From Marinobacter qingdaonensis (lineage in GTDB: Bacteria; Pseudomonadota; Gammaproteobacteria; Pseudomonadales; Oleiphilaceae), in contig NZ_JAYDCJ010000003.1 in NCBI RefSeq assembly GCF_034555935.1, forward strand, positions 992,001 to 1,056,000: a DNA stretch of 64,000 nucleotides, read 5' to 3'. A model generated the notes under the pieces. The model was not told the origin of the DNA. It did not search any database and saw only the letters and a list, made by a program, of their open reading frames with translations. The position numbers and the translations under genes are program-made. This document shows, piece by piece, positions 8,920 through 18,800 of this stretch. Positions within the stretch are counted from its first letter, which is position 1; each line of letters begins with the position of its first letter.

Positions 8920-9552
8920 CTATCTCCTGGTGCCGGTCAACCCCTGCATGCAAAAGCGAATGATGGCGTCGACCAACGGATCGTTGTTGTCGGTTGTGTT
9001 CTCGGTGGTTTCCTCGACCTGGCTGGGCGACAGCGGGCCGACGAGGCTCTCCGAGATGGCGCCGACCAGGCAGGTGCTGCTCTGGCGGGCGTCCTGATCC
9101 GGAATGCATCCCTCCTTGATGCCTTCCCGGATGGCGGTTTCGAACAGGCTGGCGTAAGCCTTGCGGTATTTCAGTCGCTCCTCTTCCACCTTCGGGTCCA
9201 CCGGCTCGGCGATCAGAGACCAGGCCATCACCGGGCCCCGCAGGGCGCGTCGGGCGAACTGGCGCAGTGCCTTCTCCAGACGCATGGCGGCGTCACCGTC
9301 GGTGCCGAGGGCCTCGGCCACCTTGTCCACCTCGCGCTGGGTTGCCAGTCGGAAGACCCCGGCGAACAGGTCTTCCCGGGACTCGAAGTGCCGGTATATG
9401 GTGCCGGTCGCCACGCCCGCCAGGTCGGCGATGCGGGTAATACGGGCACTGCGGAAGCCGCCGTCGGCCACGCACTCGTAAGTGCAGTCGATGATCCGTT
9501 GGCGCGCTTCGGCTTTGCGTTGGCGCATTTTTTCAGTTTCGCGATAAGCCAT
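8920..9552 (-). CDS. TetR-family transcriptional regulator
   Basis: A 210-residue regulator. The N-terminal helix-turn-helix is clear (RITRIADLAGVATGTIYRHFESREDLFAGVF, about residues 38-68) and is followed by a helical ligand domain. It is the first gene of a two-gene operon with the acyl-CoA dehydrogenase (2-bp gap), so it most likely represses itself and that enzyme in response to a fatty acyl ligand. A dyad suitable as operator lies just upstream. Confidence 0.88.
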   Translation of the reverse strand: MAYRETEKMRQRKAEARQRIIDCTYECVADGGFRSARITRIADLAGVATGTIYRHFESREDLFAGVFRLATQREVDKVAEALGTDGDAAMRLEKALRQFARRALRGPVMAWSLIAEPVDPKVEEERLKYRKAYASLFETAIREGIKEGCIPDQDARQSSTCLVGAISESLVGPLSPSQVEETTENTTDNNDPLVDAIIRFCMQGLTGTRR

Positions 9553-9571
9553 GCCGGCTCCCTACAAGCAG

Positions 9572-9585
9572 TGAATCATTATTCA
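9572..9585. promoter_or_regulatory. Dyad upstream of TetR/acyl-CoA dehydrogenase operon
   Basis: TGAATCATTATTCA has perfect 5-bp arms around CATT, 19 bp upstream of the TetR start codon. Its position and form fit an autoregulatory TetR operator. The rest of the 275-bp gap to the next gene is AT-rich (about 9590-9680, including two runs of A) and shows no gene. Confidence 0.45.
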
Positions 9586-9827
9586 TTCTTTGTGTCAATT
9601 TGCGGTTCGCTCAGGATAAATCCATTTTATCCTTTTAAATCAGTGTCATATTTTTGGTTACAAAAAATTACAAAAAAGGCGTTGCCTGGAAATAGCGCAG
9701 TCACGAAAACCGGATTATAAAGACGCCAAGACGACGCCAAAGCCGGTGCTTCGTTGAGACTGAGTGTAGTTGCCCACTGGGGCGTGCCGGCACTCGATCC
9801 CCTGTTTTCGTTGATGGAGAAGCCATC

Positions 9828-10049
9828 ATGAGTGATTTCGACGAAAGCAACCTGGAACCCTCCTCCAGCTGGAGCGGTGACAGCGACGACAGTCATTCCA
9901 TTGCCGGCCGTGCACGGGTGCGCGCACAACTGCAGGCCGACATTGAAGCGTTTTTGAACCAGGGCGGAAAGATCCAGGAAATCGACACCTTTTTCCGGTC
10001 TGACGCGCCTCGCAAAGTGGACGTCGGGTTCAATAACCGGTCCCTGTAA
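9828..10049 (+). CDS. sutA: SutA-like small RNA polymerase-associated regulator
   Basis: A 73-residue acidic protein with a good GGAGA ribosome binding site. An acidic, Ser/Asp-rich disordered N-terminus leads to a helix (RVRAQLQADIEAFLNQGGKIQEID) and a basic tail (PRKVDVGFNNRSL). In P. aeruginosa SutA, a slow-growth transcription factor that binds RNA polymerase, the end has the same pattern (helix, then GGKVQEIE, then a basic tail). This copy is shorter than that one (about 105 residues). The assignment rests on this remembered C-terminal similarity. Confidence 0.55.
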   Translation: MSDFDESNLEPSSSWSGDSDDSHSIAGRARVRAQLQADIEAFLNQGGKIQEIDTFFRSDAPRKVDVGFNNRSL

Positions 10050-10202
10050 TCCGGGTCCGAGCAGGGCGGGTGATTGCCCGTCCTGATTTTGACACCGTTC
10101 TCGGCAGCGCCCGCTGCCTTGGTCTATCCTCGAGCCACGCCGAATTGTCCGGGCCCTGGCCCGGACGTGTTAGTCGCCGGGACCCAGAGGCCGCACCCGT
10201 CC

Positions 10203-11222
10203 ATGTCAGTACCAACCCGTCTCCTTGTTTTTGCGCCGCTGATCATAGCAGCTGTCGGTGCCGTCGGCTGGCTGACGGCCGATTCCGTCGATGAAAAGCG
10301 GACCACCGTCACAGCGGCGGCACCGACGCCGGTTCCGGTCCAGCCCCAAGCCGACACCGAGGCACCATCGCAGCTGGTGAGGGCGCCGGACAACCACCCC
10401 GTGCCCGAGCATCCGCCGGCGTCGCTGGTCGGTACCTCGGTCCCCACCGGCTGGGCGCAGCTGGATTCGACCGGTGCCCTGATCCCGACCCCGGCCCTGC
10501 GCCAGCTGTTCGAATACTACCTGTCGGCCTTGGGTGAGGAGTCCTTGCCGCAGTTGGTGGCCAGGATTCGGCAGACCCTGGCGACCCTGCCGGAGCCGGC
10601 CCAGACCCAGGCCCTGGCAACCCTCGGCGCCTATCTGGATTACAAGCTGGCGGTGTCGGACCTGGAAGCGGGTTATGGGGTGACCGAGGCGCTTGAGCCT
10701 GAAGAGCTGCAGCGCCGGATGGCAGAGATCCAGGCCCTGCGCCGCACCTGGTTGGACAGCGCCACCGCCGAGGCGTTTTTTGCCGAGGATGAAGTCATCG
10801 ACCGGTTCCAGCTGGAAAAACTGCGCATTGCCCGCGCCGATGACCTGACCGAGACCGAGCGTCAGCAGGCCCTGGACCGGGCCGAGTCGGCGCTGCCGGA
10901 GCCGTTGCGTCAGGCCCGCCAGGACACCCGCCGCTTCGCCGAATACGAACGTGCCCGCCAGGACCTGGCGAACGATCCGCAGGCGTTGAATGCCTGGCGG
11001 CAGCAGGCCTTTGGCGCCGAGGCGGCCCAGCGCCTGGACGCACTGGCCCAGGAGCAGGAGGACTGGGACCGGCGCTGGCAGGCCTATTCCCGGGAGCGCC
11101 AGGCCCTGCTGGGCGGCGGCCTGGTCGGGCCGGAGCTGGCTGCGGCCATGGCCTCGCTGCGGAGCCGGCATTTTGACGAGCGCGAACAGGTCCGGGTCCA
11201 GGCCCTGGATTCGATCCGGTAA
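10203..11222 (+). CDS. lifO: Lipase-specific foldase (lipase chaperone)
   Basis: A 339-residue steric chaperone that folds secreted lipases in the periplasm while anchored in the inner membrane. The N-terminal anchor is residues 6-25 (RLLVFAPLIIAAVGAVGWL), followed by a Pro/Ala-rich linker to about residue 75. The foldase signature SLVGT and RQLFEYYLSALGEE (residues 100-113) matches the Lif RxxFDY(F/C)LSA motif with Glu for Asp. A long Gln/Arg-rich helical arm follows. Lif genes normally follow their lipase gene directly; here the neighbours are a SutA-like gene and hemB, and no lipase of that family is adjacent. The chosen ATG avoids a 43-residue upstream extension. Confidence 0.85.
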   Translation: MSVPTRLLVFAPLIIAAVGAVGWLTADSVDEKRTTVTAAAPTPVPVQPQADTEAPSQLVRAPDNHPVPEHPPASLVGTSVPTGWAQLDSTGALIPTPALRQLFEYYLSALGEESLPQLVARIRQTLATLPEPAQTQALATLGAYLDYKLAVSDLEAGYGVTEALEPEELQRRMAEIQALRRTWLDSATAEAFFAEDEVIDRFQLEKLRIARADDLTETERQQALDRAESALPEPLRQARQDTRRFAEYERARQDLANDPQALNAWRQQAFGAEAAQRLDALAQEQEDWDRRWQAYSRERQALLGGGLVGPELAAAMASLRSRHFDEREQVRVQALDSIR

Positions 11223-11343
11223 CCCCGCTGTCACAGCCCATCCCTAACCTGTTGCGGCAGTCTGCACCCGATGGCCCTGGCCGTGTATGATGGAGCCCAG
11301 AGCACCACTGCGGTGCTGCCATCCGTCCGGTCACGCCAACTAG

Positions 11344-12369
<1,026 letters not shown>

Positions 12370-12390
12370 ATCAACGGACGAACCCATGTG

Positions 12391-12412
12391 CGGCCCGGTG
12401 ACCACCGGGCCG
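12391..12412 (+). other. Intercistronic hairpin between hemB and ppk1
   Basis: CGGCCCGG and CCGGGCCG are perfect 8-bp arms around TGACCA, 22 nt after the hemB stop. There is no T-run, so this is more likely an mRNA-processing or stability hairpin than an intrinsic terminator. Confidence 0.4.
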
Positions 12413-12436
12413 GCACCCGATTGGAATTGACGGATT

Positions 12437-14578
12437 ATGACAACGGAAACGGCCAAGAAACCCAAGGCAGACCCGGAGCAGAGCGTACCCGCCCCGCTGG
12501 AGATGCCTCCGGCGGGTGAGAGTGTGAACCTGGAGGCCAGCGAGAACTTCTTCAATCGGGAAGTGAGCCAGCTGCAGTTCAATTACCGGGTGCTCAAGCA
12601 GGCCCTGGACACCACCCACCCGCTGATCAACCGCCTGATCTTCTGCTGCATTTTCAGCAGCAACATGGACGAATTCTTCGAGATCCGCGCCGCCGGCCTG
12701 CGTCAGCAAATGAAGTACGGCCGCGAGACCGTGGGTGTCGACGGCATGCTGCCGGAACAGGCCCTGGCCGAGATCAGCCGGGTTGCCCACGAATACATCC
12801 ACGAGCAGTACGACATCCTCAATAACGTGCTGATTCCGGAGATGGAGCGGGAGAACATCCACTTCGTGCGGCGCCGGGAATGGACCCCGGCCCAGGCCGA
12901 GTGGGTGCGCACCTATTTCGAGGAGGAAATCCTGCCGGTGGTCAGCCCCATTGGCCTGGATCCGTCCCACCCGTTTCCGCGCCTGGTCAACAAGAGCCTG
13001 AACTTCATTGTCGAGCTCGATGGCAAGGACGCCTTCGGCCGCGAGACCGGCATGGCCATTGTGCCGGCGCCCCGGTCCCTGCCGCGGCTGGTGCGCCTGC
13101 CCGACGACGTCTGCGAGGGTGGCGACAATCTGGTGTTCCTGTCGTCCATGATCCACGCCCACGCCGACGAGCTGTTTCCGGGCATGGAGGTCAAGGGCTG
13201 CTACCAGTTCCGGCTGACCCGCAACGCCGACCTGGAGCTGGAGGACGATCTGGAAGATCTGGCCTCGGCCCTGCGCGGCGAACTGCTCAGCCGGCGCTTC
13301 GGCGACGGCGTCCGGCTCGAGGTCGCCGACAACTGTCCGGAGGAGCTGTCCCAGTTCCTGCTCACCGAGTTTGGTCTGACCGAACGTGACCTGTACCGGG
13401 TGCACGGCCCGGTCAACCTGACCCGGCTGATGGCCGTCGGCAGCCTGGTCGACCGGCCGGACCTGACCTATTCCGGGTTTTCGCCGGCGATTCCCAAGCA
13501 GATCCGCAGCAAGGACTCGATGTTCGACAGCATCCGCAAGCAGCCGATCCTGCTGCTGCACCCCTACGAGAACTTCAGCCCGGTGGTGGACCTGTTGCGA
13601 CAGGCCGCCAAGGATCCGCAGGTGCTGGCCATTCGCCAGACCCTGTACCGCACCGGCGCCGATTCGGAAATCGTCGAGGCGCTGGCCGACGCCGCCCGGC
13701 GCGGCAAGGAAGTGACCGCGGTGATCGAGCTGCGGGCCCGGTTCAGCGAGGCGGAGAACCTGGAGCTGGCCAGTCGCCTGCAGGAAGCGGGGGTGATCGT
13801 GGTCTACGGCGTGGTGGGCTACAAGACCCACGCCAAGATGATCCTGATTGTGCGCCGCGAGGAGGGTCGGCTCCGCCGCTACGTCCATCTCGGCACCGGC
13901 AACTATCACGCCGGCAACGCCCGCCTGTACACCGACTACAGCTTCATGACCTGCGACGAGTCGATCGGCGATGACGTCAACAAGCTGTTCCAGCAGCTCA
14001 CCGGCATGGGCAAGGCCCTGAAGATCAAGAAGCTGTTCCATTCGCCCTTTACCCTGCATTCACGTCTGCTCAGCCTGATCGACCGCGAGGCCGGGTTTGG
14101 CGACAAGGGCCGGATCATCTTCAAGTTCAATGCCCTGACCGAACCGCAGATGATCAAGGCGCTGTACCGGGCGTCCCAGGCCGGGGTGAAAATCGACCTG
14201 ATCATTCGCGGCATCTGCTGCCTGCGCCCGGAAGTGCCCGGGCTGTCCGACAACATCCGGGTCCGCTCGATCATCGGCCGGTTCCTGGAACACACCCGGG
14301 TCTATTACTTTGGCAACAACCGGCGGCCGGACGTCTACTGCTCCAGCGCCGATGGCATGGAACGCAACCTGCTCAGCCGGGTGGAGACCGCGTTCCCAAT
14401 CGAGGATGCGCAATTGGTGGCGCGGGTGCGTGAGGATCTGGACACCTACCTGGCCGACAACTGCCAGAGCTGGGTGTTGCAGCCCGATGGCAGCTACATC
14501 CAGAACCAGCCCGCCGAGGGCGAGGAACGGCTGGCGTCCCAGCTGGTGCTGCTTGAGCGTCTGACCGGCAAACCCTGA
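12437..14578 (+). CDS. ppk1: Polyphosphate kinase 1
   Basis: A 713-residue enzyme that polymerises the gamma-phosphate of ATP into polyphosphate, reversibly, at the inner face of the membrane. Order: N-terminal helical domain (FNREVSQLQFNYRVL), head domain, and two phospholipase-D-like C-terminal domains. The autophosphorylated histidine lies in HLGTGNYHAGNARLYTDYSF or the nearby conserved KTHAKM. The arginine-rich IRQTLYRTGADSEIV segment is also diagnostic. About 20 residues before FNREVSQL are a variable Pro/Glu-rich tail. The length is normal for Ppk1. The ppx phosphatase gene that often follows is absent; a DUF945 gene takes its place. Confidence 0.96.
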   Translation: MTTETAKKPKADPEQSVPAPLEMPPAGESVNLEASENFFNREVSQLQFNYRVLKQALDTTHPLINRLIFCCIFSSNMDEFFEIRAAGLRQQMKYGRETVGVDGMLPEQALAEISRVAHEYIHEQYDILNNVLIPEMERENIHFVRRREWTPAQAEWVRTYFEEEILPVVSPIGLDPSHPFPRLVNKSLNFIVELDGKDAFGRETGMAIVPAPRSLPRLVRLPDDVCEGGDNLVFLSSMIHAHADELFPGMEVKGCYQFRLTRNADLELEDDLEDLASALRGELLSRRFGDGVRLEVADNCPEELSQFLLTEFGLTERDLYRVHGPVNLTRLMAVGSLVDRPDLTYSGFSPAIPKQIRSKDSMFDSIRKQPILLLHPYENFSPVVDLLRQAAKDPQVLAIRQTLYRTGADSEIVEALADAARRGKEVTAVIELRARFSEAENLELASRLQEAGVIVVYGVVGYKTHAKMILIVRREEGRLRRYVHLGTGNYHAGNARLYTDYSFMTCDESIGDDVNKLFQQLTGMGKALKIKKLFHSPFTLHSRLLSLIDREAGFGDKGRIIFKFNALTEPQMIKALYRASQAGVKIDLIIRGICCLRPEVPGLSDNIRVRSIIGRFLEHTRVYYFGNNRRPDVYCSSADGMERNLLSRVETAFPIEDAQLVARVREDLDTYLADNCQSWVLQPDGSYIQNQPAEGEERLASQLVLLERLTGKP

Positions 14579-14592
14579 CACGGAGAAATGGC

Positions 14593-15882
14593 GTGCAAAA
14601 GAAATGGATGATTGCCGGCGCCGCGGTGCTGGCGGTGGCCGGTGCCATGCCCTGGCTGGTGGGCTACGTGACCGAACAGCAGTGGCAGCAGGCCACGGCG
14701 GAAGTGAACCGGTCCCAGTCGTTTGTGCGCATGGAAACCGGCCAGTACCGTCGCGGGCTGCTGGGCTCGGATCTGAGCGGCTCGCTGGTGCTGAAGCACC
14801 CGGAAACCGGTCGCTCCCACCAGCTGGACTATCGCGCCAGCGTCACCCACGGGGTGACCGGCAGTCTGCTGGAATTCGAACCGGTGGGTGGCTGGTCGCC
14901 TGAGGGCGCCGACTGGTTTCCCGGGGAGCAGCCCCGGCTGACCCTGGAGACGCGCCTGTGGGGCTCGGCCACGGTTGAGCTGGAAGCGCCTACGGTCAAT
15001 GTCACCAACGCCGCGACCGGGGAGTCCCTGAGCACCAGTGGCGGACTGGCTCGAGTCGATATCAGCGACGCCGGCTCCCGGGCCAAGGCGTTGATGGTCT
15101 GGCCGGCGGTGAGCCTGTCCGGCCCCGAGGTGGACATCCGCATTGCCGACATCCACATGGAACAGGACCTTGAGCACCTGTCGGGCGAGATCTGGACCGG
15201 CGGCGGTGAGCTGGAAGTCGGCTCGGTGGAGATTCGCTCGGCCACCGACGCGCCCATGACCTTGCGGGACTTTACCCTGGCCAGCAGTTCCGAGGCCCGG
15301 GACGAGGGGCGTCGCCTGGATTCCAGCGTCCGGCTCGAGCTGGAGGAAATTGTCCGGGCCGACCAGGGCTACGGTCCGCACCGCATCGAGTTTGCCCTCG
15401 AGAACCTCGACGTTGCCAGCTGGAGCGCCTTGACCCGCGGCATGACCGATCTGCAGGCGCTGGCGTTGCAGGCAGACGGTGCCGGCCGGCCCAGTCCGGG
15501 CCAGCAGATGGCGGCCATGGAGCAGGTCAATACCGCGTTGCGGGAGCTGGCGGCGGCCGGTTTCTCGGTCGGCTTCCCGGAGCTCAGCCTGGCCACGCCG
15601 GAAGGCGCGGTGACCGGCAGCGCGGAAATCCGCCATCCCGAGCTCAGTGCCCAGGACAAGGCCGGCATGCTGATGGTGATGCAGCGGCTGACCGGCAACC
15701 TGAATCTGAGCCTGCCGCTGGCACTGGCCGAAAACTACCCGGAGGTGCGCATGCAGCTGGCGCCCATGGTCAAGCAGGGTCTGCTGATCCGCGACGGCGA
15801 CCGGTTGGTGATGAATGCGGTAATGGAGGACTTGATGGTGGACGTAAACGGCATGGAGATTCCATTGCCGCCGCTGCTGTAA
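14593..15882 (+). CDS. DUF945 (YdgA-like) periplasmic/membrane-anchored protein
   Basis: A 429-residue protein. One N-terminal signal anchor (MIAGAAVLAVAGAMPWLVGYV) precedes a long beta-rich domain with the DUF945 hallmark YRRGLLGSDLSGSL followed by repeated strands (LEVGSVEIRS, HRIEFALENLDVA, GLLIRDGDRLVMNAVMEDL). Family members such as E. coli YdgA are inner-membrane-anchored proteins of unknown role. The start is GTG with GGAG 8 nt upstream, 14 bp after ppk1, so it is likely cotranscribed with hemB-ppk1. A bidirectional terminator ends the unit. Confidence 0.75.
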   Translation: MQKKWMIAGAAVLAVAGAMPWLVGYVTEQQWQQATAEVNRSQSFVRMETGQYRRGLLGSDLSGSLVLKHPETGRSHQLDYRASVTHGVTGSLLEFEPVGGWSPEGADWFPGEQPRLTLETRLWGSATVELEAPTVNVTNAATGESLSTSGGLARVDISDAGSRAKALMVWPAVSLSGPEVDIRIADIHMEQDLEHLSGEIWTGGGELEVGSVEIRSATDAPMTLRDFTLASSSEARDEGRRLDSSVRLELEEIVRADQGYGPHRIEFALENLDVASWSALTRGMTDLQALALQADGAGRPSPGQQMAAMEQVNTALRELAAAGFSVGFPELSLATPEGAVTGSAEIRHPELSAQDKAGMLMVMQRLTGNLNLSLPLALAENYPEVRMQLAPMVKQGLLIRDGDRLVMNAVMEDLMVDVNGMEIPLPPLL

Positions 15883-15890
15883 CGCCAGAC

Positions 15891-15917
15891 AAAAAAGCCC
15901 CGAACGGGGCTTTTTTT
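15891..15917. terminator. Bidirectional intrinsic terminator
   Basis: AAAAAAGCCCC, loop GAAC, GGGGCTTTTTTT. The A-run and T-run on opposite sides let it work in both directions, between the converging DUF945 gene and coaD. Confidence 0.93.
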
Positions 15918-15932
15918 AGGTCGGCCGGTGGC

Positions 15933-16481
<549 letters not shown>

Positions 16482-18074
16482 TTAGCCCGCCAGTTTGCTG
16501 GCCAACCGGGTGCTGTTGCGCGCTGCCAGGGCGTACACCGACAGCTGCGGGTTGGCGCCGATGCTGGTGGGGAAGATCGAGGCGTCGTGCACGCTCAGGT
16601 TACTGACCTGATGGTGCTCGCCGAAGCCGTTCACCACCGATTCCCGCGGATCTGCGCCCATGCCGCAGCCACCCATCTGGTGCGCGGTGAACAACCGAAC
16701 CCGGTGCGGCGCCATGGCCAGGGTGTCGATGGCCGCGCTGGCCTCGGCCCAGCTGGTGTACCAGTCCGAATCCAGATGGACCAGGCGAACCCGCTTGGCG
16801 CCGGCGGCAAACTGGATCTCGGCCATGGTGCGGAAGGCCTTGCGCAGGCCGGTCCACAGGTAGTCGGAGATCGGGTAGTCCAGCACCGGGCTGCCATCGT
16901 CCCGCAGCGACACGGTGCCGCCCGGGCTGTCCGGGTGGAAGCCGTCCCGGACCAGGGCAATCATGGACTGGGTCCAGGGCAGGCCGGCCATGGCGTCGAT
17001 CTGGTCCTGACCGTGGCCGGGAACGACCCCGGACGACACCGCCGGGTGCAGGGGCGGCACCTCCAGCTTGAACCCGGCCGGACCATCGACTCCGTCCCGG
17101 AAATTGAACTCGTCGGAATAGATTGACTGGGGCGCGCCGTAGAACGGGTCCACCCGCTCGGGCATCTGGGCCAGGGTGGCGTTGACCGGATGCAGGAACG
17201 AGCGCTTGCCCAGGCGGTCGTAGGGGTCGGGCAGGTCCGAGCGCAGCAGCAGGCCGGGCGAACCAATGGCGCTGGCGGCCACGACAAAGTGTCGGGCCTT
17301 GAGGGTGACGGTCACCCCCGATGGCGTGACGCCATCGGCGCCCATGGCGCTGGCTTCCAGGCGATCGATGCGGTCCTGGTTGCGCACCAGGCGGTCGGCG
17401 CGCAGGCCGTGGAACAGCCGGGCCTGGTGGTCGAGGGCGCCGGGGATGGTGGTCATCAGCGCGCCCTGCTTGGCGTTGGTCGGGCACCCGACCCCGCAGT
17501 ACCCCAGATTCCAGCAGCCTTTGACGTTGCGCGGAATAACGGCCCAGGAATAACCCAGTTGCTCGCAGCCCTGGCGCAGGATGTCGTTGTTGACGTTGGG
17601 GTCCAGGTGCCAGGGCGAGATGTTGTGATGTTGTTCGCGACCGTCAAACCAGGGCGCCATGGCCTCCGGCGTCAGGTCGTCGAGGCCAAAACGCTGGGCC
17701 CAGTGCGACAGGGTGGCGTCGGGCGTGCGGAAGCTTGAGGTCCAGTTCACGGTGGTGGAGCCGCCGACGCAGCGGCCCTGGAGGATGGCGATGGCGCCGT
17801 CCCGGGTGACTCGGCTCATGCCCTCCTGGTACAGGCTGGCGTAGGCCGACAGCTCGTCCATCTTGAAATCTTTCTGGTGGTACAGCCGGCCTTCCTCCAC
17901 CAGGATCACCGACAGGCCCTGCCGGGCCAGGATTTCGGCGGTGGTGCCGCCGCCGGCCCCGGTGCCGATGACCACCACGTCGGCCTCGTGGGTCTGGTTG
18001 TCGGTCAGGGTGGCACTGTCGGTCACGTCCCAGCCGGCGGCCAGGCCCTGGGCAATGCGATCGGTTAACGACAT
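16482..18074 (-). CDS. GMC-family FAD-dependent oxidoreductase (alcohol dehydrogenase type)
   Basis: A 530-residue flavoprotein. The Rossmann FAD motif is DVVVIGTGAGGGTTAEIL near residue 33; later come the GMC signature GGSTTVNWTSSFRTP and a C-terminal TAHQMGGCGMGAD, with SVHDASIFPTSIGANPQLSVYALA carrying FAD-contact residues and the active-site region. It is the last gene of a three-gene operon with an aldehyde dehydrogenase and a Tat-exported gluconate dehydrogenase subunit 3-like protein. That pairing suggests it oxidises an alcohol (perhaps aliphatic or terpenoid) whose aldehyde is handled by the first gene. The substrate is not deducible. CGGAG precedes the ATG. Confidence 0.85.
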   Translation of the reverse strand: MSLTDRIAQGLAAGWDVTDSATLTDNQTHEADVVVIGTGAGGGTTAEILARQGLSVILVEEGRLYHQKDFKMDELSAYASLYQEGMSRVTRDGAIAILQGRCVGGSTTVNWTSSFRTPDATLSHWAQRFGLDDLTPEAMAPWFDGREQHHNISPWHLDPNVNNDILRQGCEQLGYSWAVIPRNVKGCWNLGYCGVGCPTNAKQGALMTTIPGALDHQARLFHGLRADRLVRNQDRIDRLEASAMGADGVTPSGVTVTLKARHFVVAASAIGSPGLLLRSDLPDPYDRLGKRSFLHPVNATLAQMPERVDPFYGAPQSIYSDEFNFRDGVDGPAGFKLEVPPLHPAVSSGVVPGHGQDQIDAMAGLPWTQSMIALVRDGFHPDSPGGTVSLRDDGSPVLDYPISDYLWTGLRKAFRTMAEIQFAAGAKRVRLVHLDSDWYTSWAEASAAIDTLAMAPHRVRLFTAHQMGGCGMGADPRESVVNGFGEHHQVSNLSVHDASIFPTSIGANPQLSVYALAARNSTRLASKLAG

Positions 18075-18099
18075 GGTTGGCTCCGTTCGTCGGCGTGGG

Positions 18100-18738
18100 T
18101 CAGGCGGTCTTGAATTGGGGCAGGGCGGCCATGGCCCAGTTGGGCGGGCCCGGGTAACCGGACAGGTGCCAGTGTTCCGGCGCGCCGAAAAACGCGACGT
18201 TGCTGATCTTGGTCAGGGCAATGTAGCCGTTGTTGAACAGGCCGATGCCACTGGTGCGCCAGCGTTGCAGGAAGGCGTCGGCTTCGGCGGTGGTCACCTT
18301 GGGCCAGCTGGACCAGACCCGGGCCACGGTAACCCGGGTGACGCCGAAATTGAGCAGGTCGAACAGTCGGCGCAGCTCGCGCTGGTTGGCCGGACCAAAC
18401 TGGGCGATGCCGGCGTCAATGCGCTCGATGGTGGTGGCGATGGCCTGGCGCCGGGCCTGGGGCTGCTCGGTCAGGGCCGGGCCGACGATGGCTGGCAGCA
18501 GGGCCTCGAACAGCTGGATGTCGTCCCGGGTCAGGAACCGGAACCGGTAACTGGCGTCCATCCGGGTATCCACGGCGCTGAGCTGGCCCGCCGGGGTCGT
18601 GGCGCAGCCACTGAGGCCGGCGGACAGGCTGACCGTGCCCAGCAGCAGGGCGCCGGCGGCGCCGGTCTTCAGGAAACGTCGACGATCGAGGCGAGCGACC
18701 TCGTCCTCGGTGGCTCGGGCATCGAACTGCTCGGTCAT
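18100..18738 (-). CDS. Tat-signal protein, gluconate 2-dehydrogenase subunit 3-like
   Basis: A 212-residue protein with a twin-arginine signal: RRRFLK at about residues 19-24, then a hydrophobic stretch (GAAGALLLGTVSLSAGL) and a possible lipobox SGC. The mature helical domain (MDASYRFRFLTRDDIQLFEALLP) resembles the small subunit of membrane GMC dehydrogenases. It probably escorts or stabilises the GMC oxidoreductase encoded 25 bp downstream, which has no signal of its own and could be exported in complex by hitch-hiking. GAAGG precedes the ATG. Confidence 0.75.
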   Translation of the reverse strand: MTEQFDARATEDEVARLDRRRFLKTGAAGALLLGTVSLSAGLSGCATTPAGQLSAVDTRMDASYRFRFLTRDDIQLFEALLPAIVGPALTEQPQARRQAIATTIERIDAGIAQFGPANQRELRRLFDLLNFGVTRVTVARVWSSWPKVTTAEADAFLQRWRTSGIGLFNNGYIALTKISNVAFFGAPEHWHLSGYPGPPNWAMAALPQFKTA

Positions 18739-18800
18739 GGAACCTTCTCTTGTTCTTGTTCGTGGAGCGATCGGGGGCCTGCAGGCCCCCGTCAGGGCGG

